The translations under genes were made by a program, and so were the position numbers. Shown one piece after another: positions 22,753 through 31,226 of a stretch of 34,786 nt of DNA. The number at the start of each line of letters is the position of its first letter. Positions within the stretch are counted from its first letter, which is position 1. Where the stretch lies: NCBI GenBank assembly GCA_017441765.1, contig JAFRVK010000061.1, positions 1-34,786 on the forward strand, read 5' to 3'. The notes beneath the pieces are model-generated. The model saw only the letters and a list, made by a program, of their open reading frames with translations. It did no database searches and had not been told where the DNA came from. Origin of the DNA: Erysipelotrichaceae bacterium (GTDB lineage Bacteria; Bacillota_I; Bacilli_A; Erysipelotrichales; Erysipelotrichaceae).

Positions 22753-23940
22753 AACAAGCGATGACTGAAACGTCATCGTTTTAAATCGTTTTCCGATATT
22801 CTTTCGGTGAAATACCGGTGATATCTTTGAAAACACGGTGAAATGAGAACTGGAAGAGTATCCCAGATAATCGCTGATCAGAATGATGCTTTTGGAATGA
22901 TCGCGAAGCAGTTCTTTGGCTTTATCGATCTTGATCTCATGGATATAATCGTTCAGATTCTTCCTATATTGCTGCTTGAACAGGGTAGAGAGATAGCTTC
23001 TGGATAGGTACAGATGATTGGCGATGTCCTGCGTTCTGATCGGATCGGAAAGATGATGAAGCACATAGTGGTAGATCTCGTTGGAAAGCCTGTCATCTGT
23101 CATTTCCTTAAGCTTGCTGACTTCTTTGGTAAAAGTATGGACCATCTCATACTGCAAGGCGTTGAAAGAATCCAGATCATTCGTATTCTCGCATTTCTGA
23201 ATGAAAAAATCGCTCAGTTTGAAAGAGTCCTCCAGTTGCATGCCCGCTTCGATCGCCGCTCGGGAGATCAGGGTCGCTGTTACGATAAAAGTATTCTTGT
23301 TCTGGCGCAGGACATTGGATGAAAGAACGCCTGGCCGTACCGTAGGGATATTCTGTACCCAGGAAGTCAGGGCGGAAAGATTGCCGCTTTTCACGATTTC
23401 CAGAACCTGTTTTTCGATATTGTAGTTCTTATAGATATCCGAAGTAGAAGAAGGCTGCTCGTAATCGATCCTTTCCTGCATCTTCGTTTCCTTGATCTGA
23501 AAATCGGACAGGTTCAGTTCTTCATGATTCAGGATATGATTGACGGTACACATCATCTGGATGATGCTGTCAAGAGGAATGGGAGCGATCGACTGCATCG
23601 ACAGTTTGAAGGCATCCATGTCTTTGGCTGAAACATTCAATGTGAAAGCCAGATCATGAAGCTGCTGATTGCTGAGAGGATTGTTACGGCTGGGACCGAT
23701 GATGATTTTCAGGTCTTTGGAATTGACGATCCCATAGTAATCATAATCTTCCGTAATATGATAGTTCACATGTTCATGATAGCTGTGTAATTCAGGATGC
23801 AGGATGATCGGATCGGCGATGAAAGGAACCACGGAATAGACTGAAACAGGCGTCTCATTCCGATAGATACGGATCGGCAGTCCGGACATATCCGACATTT
23901 TGCCGCAGAGATAATCGATATCATAAGTAAACGCTTTCAT
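22516..23940 (-). CDS. AraC-family regulator of the rhamnoside operon, frameshifted near its C-terminus
   Basis: The open frame is 474 codons, but the natural protein should be about 386 residues, ending at 22781. A regulatory region (about 1-285) is followed by an AraC DNA-binding domain. Its first HTH (TQDIANHLYLSRSYLSTLFK) and linker (IHEIKIDKAKELL) are intact. The second HTH reads correctly to GYSSSSHFT; after this the frame is lost, and about 107 unrelated residues run antisense into the amidotransferase gene. The expected RVFKDITGISPKEYR then stop is present in the -1 frame. The gene is divergent from the symporter gene and most likely activates that operon in response to a rhamnoside. 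The start has a -10 box 9 bases upstream and no Shine-Dalgarno sequence. Confidence 0.8.
   Translation of the reverse strand: MKAFTYDIDYLCGKMSDMSGLPIRIYRNETPVSVYSVVPFIADPIILHPELHSYHEHVNYHITEDYDYYGIVNSKDLKIIIGPSRNNPLSNQQLHDLAFTLNVSAKDMDAFKLSMQSIAPIPLDSIIQMMCTVNHILNHEELNLSDFQIKETKMQERIDYEQPSSTSDIYKNYNIEKQVLEIVKSGNLSALTSWVQNIPTVRPGVLSSNVLRQNKNTFIVTATLISRAAIEAGMQLEDSFKLSDFFIQKCENTNDLDSFNALQYEMVHTFTKEVSKLKEMTDDRLSNEIYHYVLHHLSDPIRTQDIANHLYLSRSYLSTLFKQQYRKNLNDYIHEIKIDKAKELLRDHSKSIILISDYLGYSSSSHFTVFSKISPVFHRKNIGKRFKTMTFQSSLVLFASLEYEFIEEPLMRFMIRQFFRMPLHRKDKPFSRHLDRFDHLILFGISCYQESFPQLIDRLMMKRIDSCFIFQDIF
22759..22782. terminator. Bidirectional terminator between the amidotransferase and AraC genes
   Basis: CGATGAC (22759-22765), loop TGAAAC and GTCATCG (22772-22778) are followed by TTTTAAA on the plus strand and CTTGTTTTATTT on the minus strand. 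It fits directly behind the natural AraC stop codon (22783-22781), supporting that stop as the original gene end. Confidence 0.85.
22781..22838 (-). pseudogene. Out-of-frame original C-terminus of the AraC regulator
   Basis: Read in the -1 frame, this stretch gives RVFKDITGISPKEYRKTI and a TAA. This is the canonical end of an AraC HTH domain (FKxxTGxSPxxYR). The break is at ACCGT (minus strand, 22839-22835), where ACCCGT would restore the frame. So one C is missing, by mutation or by sequencing error. Confidence 0.85.
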
Positions 23941-23949
23941 CTTAAAACA

Positions 23950-23978
23950 AATGTATCAAATAACGAACATATATGCAA
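23950..23978 (-). promoter_or_regulatory. Promoter of the AraC regulator gene in the divergent intergenic region
   Basis: On the minus strand TTGCAT (23978-23973), a 17-base spacer and TGaTACATT with the -10 hexamer at 23955-23950. Only 9 bases separate the -10 box from the ATG at 23940, so the leader would be about 2-3 bases. For the opposite operon only weak -10 matches (such as TAGAAT at 24001-24006) without a -35 box are seen, which fits activator dependence. Confidence 0.6.
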
Positions 23979-24029
23979 GAAATCATTTATATATAACTGA
24001 TAGAATGAAATCATAAAGAGGATAGTCAT

Positions 24030-25502
24030 ATGAAAAAACCATTGATGAGCAATTCCATTTTCGAAAAATCATTCATGAATTCCAGGATCAGTACCGAAGA
24101 AATGACCATGAAAGAAAAGATCCTGGGCTATATCATCGGCCCTCTGGGCATGCTGTCGCTGCAGGCAGTCATCAATCAGCTTGCTGAGCTTTATTACACG
24201 GAGATCTTCTACATCGATCAGATCTTCGGGGTAGGCACCTATCTGGTCATGTCCTGGGTCACCAAGATCGTTTCTATGTTTGCGGGACTGCTGGTAGCTT
24301 ATATCGTTGAACACAGCAATTCTTCACAGGGCAAAATCCGTCCTTTCGTGCTGATCGGACAGGTTCTGTGTGCCGTATCCGGTTTCCTGATGTTTGCGAT
24401 CCCGGAAATCGGCCATGTGGGAATGCTGATTTGGGTCTATGTATTTAACATTCTTTATAACGGTTTCGGTATCACGATGTTCCTGCTCAGAAAGAATATG
24501 ATCACGCTGGCGACCAGAAACCAGGATGACCGCAACCAGATCAATCTCTTCGATAGGGTAACGGCTTTCATGCTGGTAGGCGTTGCCGTGACGATGGTGG
24601 TCGGTTCGATCCTGTACTATACGATGCTGCACGGTTATCCGAAAGAGAACTGGCTGATGGTGATCGGCCTTATCGCTTTGGTCAGCATTCCTCTGTCTTT
24701 GATCAACTATTTCTATACGAAAGAAAGAGTCACACTGGAAGCTGAAGATGTCGAAGGTGCTTTATATAATCAGGAAAATGGAACGGACTGGAAACGATTC
24801 CTGGATCTTTTCAAATGCAAGTACTGGAATATGGCTTTCATTCTGACGACGCTGAATCTAATCGTTGGCAACCTGCAGGGATATAACCTCAATACGAATT
24901 TCTGTACGGTCATTTTAGGCGCAAATGCCGAGAATAACTATAACCTGTTCTATACGATCGCTTCCGGTCTTCCGATGGGTATCGGCATCCTGCTGGTCTA
25001 TCCTTTGAGCAAGAAGTTCACGATCCGCAAGACAACGATGGCATTCGCTTTGTTCTGCATCATCGGCTGTATCATGGGACTGATCGTCAAAGGCAATTTC
25101 CTTGGTGCGGTCATCGCTTTCTTCATCAACAATATCGGTACGCTTCCAGTCGTTTACGTTTTAGACTCGCTGCTTCTTTCCGCCAACGATGAAGTCGAAT
25201 ACAAATTCGGTTTCCGTCCGGAAGGGACAGTCGCTTTAGCCGTCACTACAGCCATCGCGACCATTATTTCCGGAGCGTTTGCCGGCGTCTATGAGACAGG
25301 TTTAAGCTATTTCGGATATCAGGCGGACCTCGGCATGAATCAGCCGCGGGGTGTCATCAGCTGGCTGTATTTCATCCGTTATATCATTGCGATCATCCAG
25401 TATGTGATTATCTTCGTTGTTCTGTATTTCATGAATCTGGAAGAAAAGCTTCCAGAGATGCAGAAAGAGATCCAAGCCAGAAAGGAATCCGTAAGTGAAT
25501 AA
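24030..25502 (+). CDS. GPH-family (MFS) glycoside:cation symporter
   Basis: The 490-residue transporter has about twelve hydrophobic segments after a polar N-terminal stretch of some 28 residues. It shows MelB/XylP/GusB family traits: LGYIIGPLGM in the first helix region, an acidic position in the first segments, and the loop DRNQINLFDRV after helix 4. The family imports glycosides, pentosides or hexuronides with H+ or Na+. An AGAGGA site precedes the ATG. As the first gene of the rhamnoside operon it most likely imports a rhamnose-containing oligosaccharide or glycoside for the cytosolic enzymes that follow. Confidence 0.9.
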   Translation: MKKPLMSNSIFEKSFMNSRISTEEMTMKEKILGYIIGPLGMLSLQAVINQLAELYYTEIFYIDQIFGVGTYLVMSWVTKIVSMFAGLLVAYIVEHSNSSQGKIRPFVLIGQVLCAVSGFLMFAIPEIGHVGMLIWVYVFNILYNGFGITMFLLRKNMITLATRNQDDRNQINLFDRVTAFMLVGVAVTMVVGSILYYTMLHGYPKENWLMVIGLIALVSIPLSLINYFYTKERVTLEAEDVEGALYNQENGTDWKRFLDLFKCKYWNMAFILTTLNLIVGNLQGYNLNTNFCTVILGANAENNYNLFYTIASGLPMGIGILLVYPLSKKFTIRKTTMAFALFCIIGCIMGLIVKGNFLGAVIAFFINNIGTLPVVYVLDSLLLSANDEVEYKFGFRPEGTVALAVTTAIATIISGAFAGVYETGLSYFGYQADLGMNQPRGVISWLYFIRYIIAIIQYVIIFVVLYFMNLEEKLPEMQKEIQARKESVSE

Positions 25503-26238
25503 ACTCATAAAGAAAACGGCACTGATTGCAGCAGCGCTGGCAGTTTCTGCTGCTGCAGGACTGATAGTTACCGGAAAAAGGATCGGCTGGGGTCCTTTCG
25601 CTTCGCTGTATGACTGGGACGGGGAGACCGATCTCATCAGAGACAGATACGATCTTTCGAGACAGAGAGAAATCATCTTCTATGGCGCTTCCAATTTCCG
25701 CCTGTGGAAAGAAATGGAAGAAGATCTGAAAGATTATAAGGTACAGAATCATGGTTTCGGAGGTTCGACAGACAAGCTTCTGATCAGGTATGCTGATAAG
25801 CTGCTATATCCTTATGATCCGGCAATCATCGTGTTCCAGACCGGTTCCAATGATTACGTTTCCCTGAAAGGCGATGAAAATGAGGTCTATGAACAATGTA
25901 TCGCTGTCAAGAAAGAAATGTTTACGCAGTTCCATGAAAGACTTCCTGAAGCAAAGATGATCGTTCTGAGCGGCATCCTGATGCCCGGAAGAGATGACTA
26001 CACTCCGATAGTCAGAAGAGTCAACGCTTTCTTGAGAGAATTCTGTGAAGAATCTGATTATCTGTATTATGTCGATTCCGAAGAGATGACATTCATTGAT
26101 GATTACATCAAAGAGTATTTTATAAAAGACGGCATCCATCTGGCCCATGAAGCAAGACTTCTCTGGAGAGACCAATACATCAGACCGATGCTGGAGAAAG
26201 TCATCGAGGCATATGGCCTGCAAGAGGTAAGGAAATGA
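25495..26238 (+). CDS. SGNH/GDSL-type esterase with N-terminal membrane anchor
   Basis: A 247-residue SGNH hydrolase with nucleophile Ser66 (FYGASNFRLW), the oxyanion Gly in NHGFGGST, Asn119 in TGSND, and Asp212/His215 in KDGIHL. All four SGNH blocks are present. Residues 8-26 form a hydrophobic helix, with no clear cleavage site; it could be a signal anchor or signal peptide. The start is GTG at 25495, with AAAGGAA upstream, overlapping the symporter stop by 8 bases. The likely role is removal of acetyl groups from sugars. The GH78 gene overlaps its stop codon (ATGA). Confidence 0.85.
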   Translation: MNKLIKKTALIAAALAVSAAAGLIVTGKRIGWGPFASLYDWDGETDLIRDRYDLSRQREIIFYGASNFRLWKEMEEDLKDYKVQNHGFGGSTDKLLIRYADKLLYPYDPAIIVFQTGSNDYVSLKGDENEVYEQCIAVKKEMFTQFHERLPEAKMIVLSGILMPGRDDYTPIVRRVNAFLREFCEESDYLYYVDSEEMTFIDDYIKEYFIKDGIHLAHEARLLWRDQYIRPMLEKVIEAYGLQEVRK

Positions 26239-28859
26239 AAGCAGTAAGAATCAGGACTGAACATTTATCGGATCCGATAGGAATCGACGTTAAACATCCA
26301 AAGATCACCTGGAACTGTGAAGGCGGGAAAAAACAGAGCGCCTATCAGTTTGTCTCTAAGCAATGGGATTCCGGAAAGGTATCATCGGATACGATGTGCG
26401 TCGAATATCCATTGGAACTCTCTTCGAGGGAACGGGTCGAATTCCGGATCCGTCTCTGGGATGAGAATGATCAGGAAGAGTTTTCAGAGACCGCTTTCTT
26501 TGAAATGGGCTTGTTGGATAAAAACGACTGGAAAGCGGAATGGATCACGGGCGATTACGTCGCAGATGACCGTACCGATAAAAAGAACAATCGCATCGGC
26601 AAGAATTTCGCTCTGAATGGATTAGCCTATGTAGGAGAAAAGATCCGAACTGTCGAAATTCATAGATATCCGGTGGATTGTTTCAAGAAAGAGTTCAGTA
26701 TCGGTAAAAAAGTAAAACAGGCAAGACTGTATATCACTGCCTGCGGTTTATATGAAGCGCACATCAATCACAGGCGTGTCGGCGATTTTGTGCTTGCGCC
26801 TGGCCTAACGGATTATCGCAGACGGATCCAGTATCAGACCTACGATGTCACGGAGCTGCTTGAAACGAAAGCGAATATCATGACGATCGATCTGGCGGAT
26901 GGCTGGTATCGCGGTTCCGTCGGTGCCTGGGGATTGCTGCAGGAATACGGAAGCGAAACGAAAGTACTGGCACAGCTGGAAATCACATATGCTGATGATA
27001 CGAAAGATACGGTCATCACCGATCAGAACTGGTCCTGGTCCAATGATGGACCGATCCGTTTCGCTGACAACAAGGATGGCGAGATCGTCGATGCGAATCT
27101 TGTTCCGTCATACCACGGGAAAGCCAAGGTAACAAAACACAATGTCGTTCCTTCCGCTTCGAATAATGTCTGTATCAAGGAACATGAACGTTTGAAAGCG
27201 GAACTGATCATCACTCCGAAAGGAGAAAAGATCCTGGATTTTAAACAGAATTTTGCCGGTTATATCGAATTCGAAATCGACGTCAGAAAAGGCCAGAAGA
27301 TTACGCTTCGCTTCGGAGAGATGCTGGATCAGGAAGGGGAATTCACCCAGAGGAATATCCAGGTTTCCACGAAGACCAAGACCAGTCCGTTACAGAAGAT
27401 CGAATATACCTGCAAAGAAGGCAAAAACCGCTATAAGACCAGATTCGCGGTATTCGGATATCAGTATGTCCTGATCGACAGCGACATCGAGATCGATCCG
27501 AAAGATTTCACAGGGATCGCTGTCTACTCCGATTTAGAAAGAACGGGATATTTCGATAGTTCAAATGAACTGCTCAACCGTTTTGTCGAAGCGACCGTCT
27601 GGTCCACCAAGAGCAATTCTCCGGACTCTCCGACCGACTGCCCGACAAGAGAACGCCATGCCTGGTCAGGCGATGCGCAGATCTTTTTTAACAGCGCATC
27701 CTATCTGTTCGATTATGCTTCTTTCTCGAAGAAGTATCTGAATGATATCTATGACTGGCAGAAGAAGAACGGGAAGCTTCCGCAGATCGCTCCGGAAGGC
27801 GGAGTCGATTTCTATATGACAATGATGGATGGAAGCGTAGGCTGGGCGGATGTCGGTATCATCATGCCTTATCAGCACTACCGGAAATATAAGGATAGTT
27901 CCATTCTTGAGAAATACTACGATGGAATGACGAAGTATGCGGATTTCATGATCTCCAGGATCGGAAAGAACGCCTTGCTGTCACATAAGAATCCGGTAAA
28001 GGGAGAAGACCGAAAATTCATTGTCAATGCCGGACAGGCTTATGGCGAATGGGCGGAACCGGAGGATGTCTACCCGAACAACTGGACCAATGTGGTCATG
28101 CCGGAAATGGAGGTATCGACGGCTTATACTTCTTATGTCCTGAAAATGATGGCAGAAATATCTGCTTTGCTGGGAAAAGAAAAGGATCACGAACGTTTCC
28201 TCGATTATTCCGAAAAATGCAAGAAAGCTTATCAGCGCTTAAGAGAAACGGAAGAGTTTACGCTCGATACCGATCGTCAGGCAAGACTGGTCAGGCCGTT
28301 ATACATGGATCTTCTGAATGAAAAACAGGCTGAATATGCAAAGAAACGTCTGATCGAAGCCATGGAACACTACCAATGGCGGCTGGGAACCGGTTTTCTT
28401 TCGACGCCGATGATCCTGTACGTGTTAAGTGAAATAGACAAAGAATATGCCTATAAGCTATTGGAAAACGAAGAGATCCCGGGCTGGCTGGCTATGCCGA
28501 AAAATGGAGCGACCACCATCTGGGAAAGCTGGGAAGGCACCAGTGCGCAGAATGGCATCGCTTCTTTGAACCACTATTCCAAAGGTGCCGCCTGTGAATG
28601 GCTCTTTAAGGAAATGTGTGGTATTCATGTAGGAGACGGGAATCATTTCGTGATCAAGCCGCTTCCTGGAGGACATTTCACTTATGCCAAAGCGGAATAT
28701 CTCAGTGTCTATGGTCAGGTGAGATCATTCTGGGAAAAGACTGCCAAGGGATATGAGTACGAGATAGAAATCCCTGCGAACTGTACAGCAGATATTATCC
28801 TTCCTGATGGAAAAACATATCAGCAGGAAGCAGGAACAAAGAAATACAAGAGCTCATAA
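26235..28859 (+). CDS. GH78 alpha-L-rhamnosidase
   Basis: The 874-residue protein has the multi-domain layout of bacterial alpha-L-rhamnosidases. It has an N-terminal beta domain (about 1-110), a Bac_rhamnosid_N region (about 145-310), a beta sandwich (about 320-425), a six-hairpin barrel (about 430-780) and a C-terminal beta domain. The catalytic region shows DCPTRERHAWSGD (468-480), carrying the general acid, and TTIWESWEG with Glu764. There is no signal peptide, so it acts in the cytosol on imported substrate and releases L-rhamnose. It overlaps the esterase gene by the ATGA motif. Confidence 0.93.
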   Translation: MKAVRIRTEHLSDPIGIDVKHPKITWNCEGGKKQSAYQFVSKQWDSGKVSSDTMCVEYPLELSSRERVEFRIRLWDENDQEEFSETAFFEMGLLDKNDWKAEWITGDYVADDRTDKKNNRIGKNFALNGLAYVGEKIRTVEIHRYPVDCFKKEFSIGKKVKQARLYITACGLYEAHINHRRVGDFVLAPGLTDYRRRIQYQTYDVTELLETKANIMTIDLADGWYRGSVGAWGLLQEYGSETKVLAQLEITYADDTKDTVITDQNWSWSNDGPIRFADNKDGEIVDANLVPSYHGKAKVTKHNVVPSASNNVCIKEHERLKAELIITPKGEKILDFKQNFAGYIEFEIDVRKGQKITLRFGEMLDQEGEFTQRNIQVSTKTKTSPLQKIEYTCKEGKNRYKTRFAVFGYQYVLIDSDIEIDPKDFTGIAVYSDLERTGYFDSSNELLNRFVEATVWSTKSNSPDSPTDCPTRERHAWSGDAQIFFNSASYLFDYASFSKKYLNDIYDWQKKNGKLPQIAPEGGVDFYMTMMDGSVGWADVGIIMPYQHYRKYKDSSILEKYYDGMTKYADFMISRIGKNALLSHKNPVKGEDRKFIVNAGQAYGEWAEPEDVYPNNWTNVVMPEMEVSTAYTSYVLKMMAEISALLGKEKDHERFLDYSEKCKKAYQRLRETEEFTLDTDRQARLVRPLYMDLLNEKQAEYAKKRLIEAMEHYQWRLGTGFLSTPMILYVLSEIDKEYAYKLLENEEIPGWLAMPKNGATTIWESWEGTSAQNGIASLNHYSKGAACEWLFKEMCGIHVGDGNHFVIKPLPGGHFTYAKAEYLSVYGQVRSFWEKTAKGYEYEIEIPANCTADIILPDGKTYQQEAGTKKYKSS

Positions 28860-28874
28860 GCAAAGGAGAGAAAC

Positions 28875-31223
28875 ATGGACATCAGAGAAACATTAAAGAA
28901 AATGAAACTGGAAGAAAAGATACAGCTTTGTGCGGGTATCAACTTCTGGCAGAGCAAAGCTTATGAACAGTATGATATCCCGTCGTTCTTCATGTGCGAT
29001 GGTCCTTCGGGATTAAGGAAACAGGATCTGGGAATGACCGACATGCTCGGCATCAACAATTCTTTCAAGGCGACCTGTTACCCGGCAGCTGTCACGACAT
29101 CGAATACCTGGGATAAGGAACTTTTGTATCGTTTAGGCAAAGCCGTAGGCGAAGAAGCGAGAGATCAGAAAGTCTCTGTCGTTCTCGGCCCGGGCATCAA
29201 TATCAAGCGCAATCCGTTATGCGGAAGAAACTTTGAGTATTTCAGTGAAGATCCTGTTCAGACAGGCGTGCTTTCTGCAGAATGGATCAGAGGACTGCAG
29301 TCGCAGGGAGTCGGCTGTTCCGTCAAACATTTTGCCTGCAACTCGCAGGAAAAGAACCGTCTGACTTCCGATAGCGTGATCGATGAAAGAACGTTGAGAG
29401 AGATCTACCTCAAAGCATTCGAGATTGCAGTGAAAACATCGAATCCAATGACAATCATGAGCGCGTATCCGAAGATCAACGGGATCCATTGCAGTGACAA
29501 CAAGAAACTGCTGAATGATATCCTCAGAGAGGAATGGGGATTCGACGGCATGGTGATGACGGACTGGGGCGGAATGAATGACCGCATCGAAGCATTCAAA
29601 GCCGGAAATGATCTGATGATGCCGGGCGGAAGCGATTATATGGAGAAAGAAATCGCGGAAGCAGTCAGAGATGGAAGCCTGAAGGAAGAAGACATCGACA
29701 AGTGCTGCGAACGTGTCATCAGAGTGGCGTTAAAGGCTGCGGAAACGTTGAAAGAAGAATACAAGGCAGATTATCAGAAGCATCATGAACTGGTCACAGA
29801 AGCAGCAGAAAAAGGTGCTGTACTGCTTAAGAATGAAGATGATCTTCTGCCATTGAAGAAAGACGAAAAGATCCTGATAATCGGAGCCATGGCAAAAGAA
29901 GCGCGCTATCAGGGAGCGGGAAGCAGCCATGTGAATACGATGTGTCTGGAGCAGCCGATCGAGTATCTGAATGATTATGAATATGCAGCAGGTTGCGATG
30001 TCCGCGGAGATACAAATGAAGAACTGCTGAAGGAACTGGAAGAAAAAGCGAAAGAAGCGGATGCGGTTGTCATTTTTTCGGGACTTCCGGATCGGTATGA
30101 ATCCGAAGGTTTCGATCGCGATGACATGAAGATGCCGGAAGGCCATGTGAAGATGATCGAAACAGCCGCTCAGGCAAACAGGAATACCGTAGTCGTACTG
30201 ATGTGCGGATCTGCAGTCGAATGCGACTGGGCCGATGACGTCAGGAGTATCCTCTATATGGGTCTTGCAGGTGAAGGGGTTGGAAAGGCCATCTATGATC
30301 TGCTGTTTGGCAATGCGAATCCTTCCGGAAAGCTTTCTGAAAGCTGGCCTTATCATTACAAAGATGTCATCTCATCCCCATATTTCGCCAAGAGTACCGA
30401 TGCGTTATATCTGGAGGGTATCTATGTGGGTTACCGTTACTATGACAAAGCCGACATCGCTGTCCGGTGGCCATATGGTTATGGCTTGAGCTATACGGAT
30501 TTCGAACTGAAAGACTTCAGAATCAGAGACAACAAAGTTACTTTGAAGGTGACCAACATAGGAAAATGTGAAGGCAGCGAAACGGTACAGCTCTATGTCG
30601 GACAGAACGATCCGAAACTGCATCGTCCGGTAAGAGAACTGAAGCATTTTGAAAAAGTATTCCTGAAACCGAATGAAAGCAAGGAAGTGGCATTCACTCT
30701 GACAGATGAAGATTTCATGGTTTGGAATGACGGTTTCAAAAAAGTCAAAGGGAACTATCGCGTTGAAGTGGGAACCTCCAGCAGAAATCTTTGTTTCACG
30801 AAAGACATCGATGTGGATGGCCAGAACGTAACTGTTCCTTCCTGGCAGAAAGACAGCTGGTATGAGACCTGCAAAGGAAAACCGGCACAGACTGAATGGG
30901 AACAGATGCTCGGTCATAAATATGAGCCTGTCAAAGCCATCAAGGGACAGTACACGATGGAAAATACTGTCGAAGAGATGATGGAACACTCTCTGATCAT
31001 GAAGATCATGTATAAGGCAGTCGAAAAGACGATCGCCAAAGGATTCGACGGCAAGATCGATTATGAGAATCCTGACTTCAGGATGATGATGAATGCGAGT
31101 GCCGGATCGCCGATGCGTTCCATGAAGATCTCGGGAGGCATGACAGGCGGTGTCCTGGATGGCATGGTAGAGATGGCAAATGGACATTATCTCAACGGCA
31201 TCATAAGGATGATCAAAGGATAG
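28875..31223 (+). CDS. GH3 beta-glycosidase (beta-glucosidase type)
   Basis: The 782-residue GH3 enzyme has an N-terminal barrel (about 1-285), with the KHFACNSQE substrate loop and nucleophile Asp230 in VMTDWGG. An alpha/beta domain (about 310-520) and a fibronectin-III-like domain (about 560-645) follow. A tail of about 130 residues after that has no domain I recognise. There is no signal peptide. In this operon it should remove a beta-linked glucose or similar sugar from the de-rhamnosylated product. AAAGGAG precedes the ATG, 15 bases after the GH78 stop. Confidence 0.92.
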   Translation: MDIRETLKKMKLEEKIQLCAGINFWQSKAYEQYDIPSFFMCDGPSGLRKQDLGMTDMLGINNSFKATCYPAAVTTSNTWDKELLYRLGKAVGEEARDQKVSVVLGPGINIKRNPLCGRNFEYFSEDPVQTGVLSAEWIRGLQSQGVGCSVKHFACNSQEKNRLTSDSVIDERTLREIYLKAFEIAVKTSNPMTIMSAYPKINGIHCSDNKKLLNDILREEWGFDGMVMTDWGGMNDRIEAFKAGNDLMMPGGSDYMEKEIAEAVRDGSLKEEDIDKCCERVIRVALKAAETLKEEYKADYQKHHELVTEAAEKGAVLLKNEDDLLPLKKDEKILIIGAMAKEARYQGAGSSHVNTMCLEQPIEYLNDYEYAAGCDVRGDTNEELLKELEEKAKEADAVVIFSGLPDRYESEGFDRDDMKMPEGHVKMIETAAQANRNTVVVLMCGSAVECDWADDVRSILYMGLAGEGVGKAIYDLLFGNANPSGKLSESWPYHYKDVISSPYFAKSTDALYLEGIYVGYRYYDKADIAVRWPYGYGLSYTDFELKDFRIRDNKVTLKVTNIGKCEGSETVQLYVGQNDPKLHRPVRELKHFEKVFLKPNESKEVAFTLTDEDFMVWNDGFKKVKGNYRVEVGTSSRNLCFTKDIDVDGQNVTVPSWQKDSWYETCKGKPAQTEWEQMLGHKYEPVKAIKGQYTMENTVEEMMEHSLIMKIMYKAVEKTIAKGFDGKIDYENPDFRMMMNASAGSPMRSMKISGGMTGGVLDGMVEMANGHYLNGIIRMIKG

Positions 31224-31226
31224 AGA

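Noticed and set aside
22516..22780. C-terminal 80 or more codons of the long AraC reading frame as a real extension
   Set aside because: It is antisense to the amidotransferase gene, crosses a terminator and a natural stop in the correct frame, and has no AraC-like sequence.
23941..24029. CcpA (cre) site or clear AraC half-sites in the divergent rhamnoside intergenic region
   Set aside because: No stretch fits the cre consensus, and no convincing direct repeat was found by eye.
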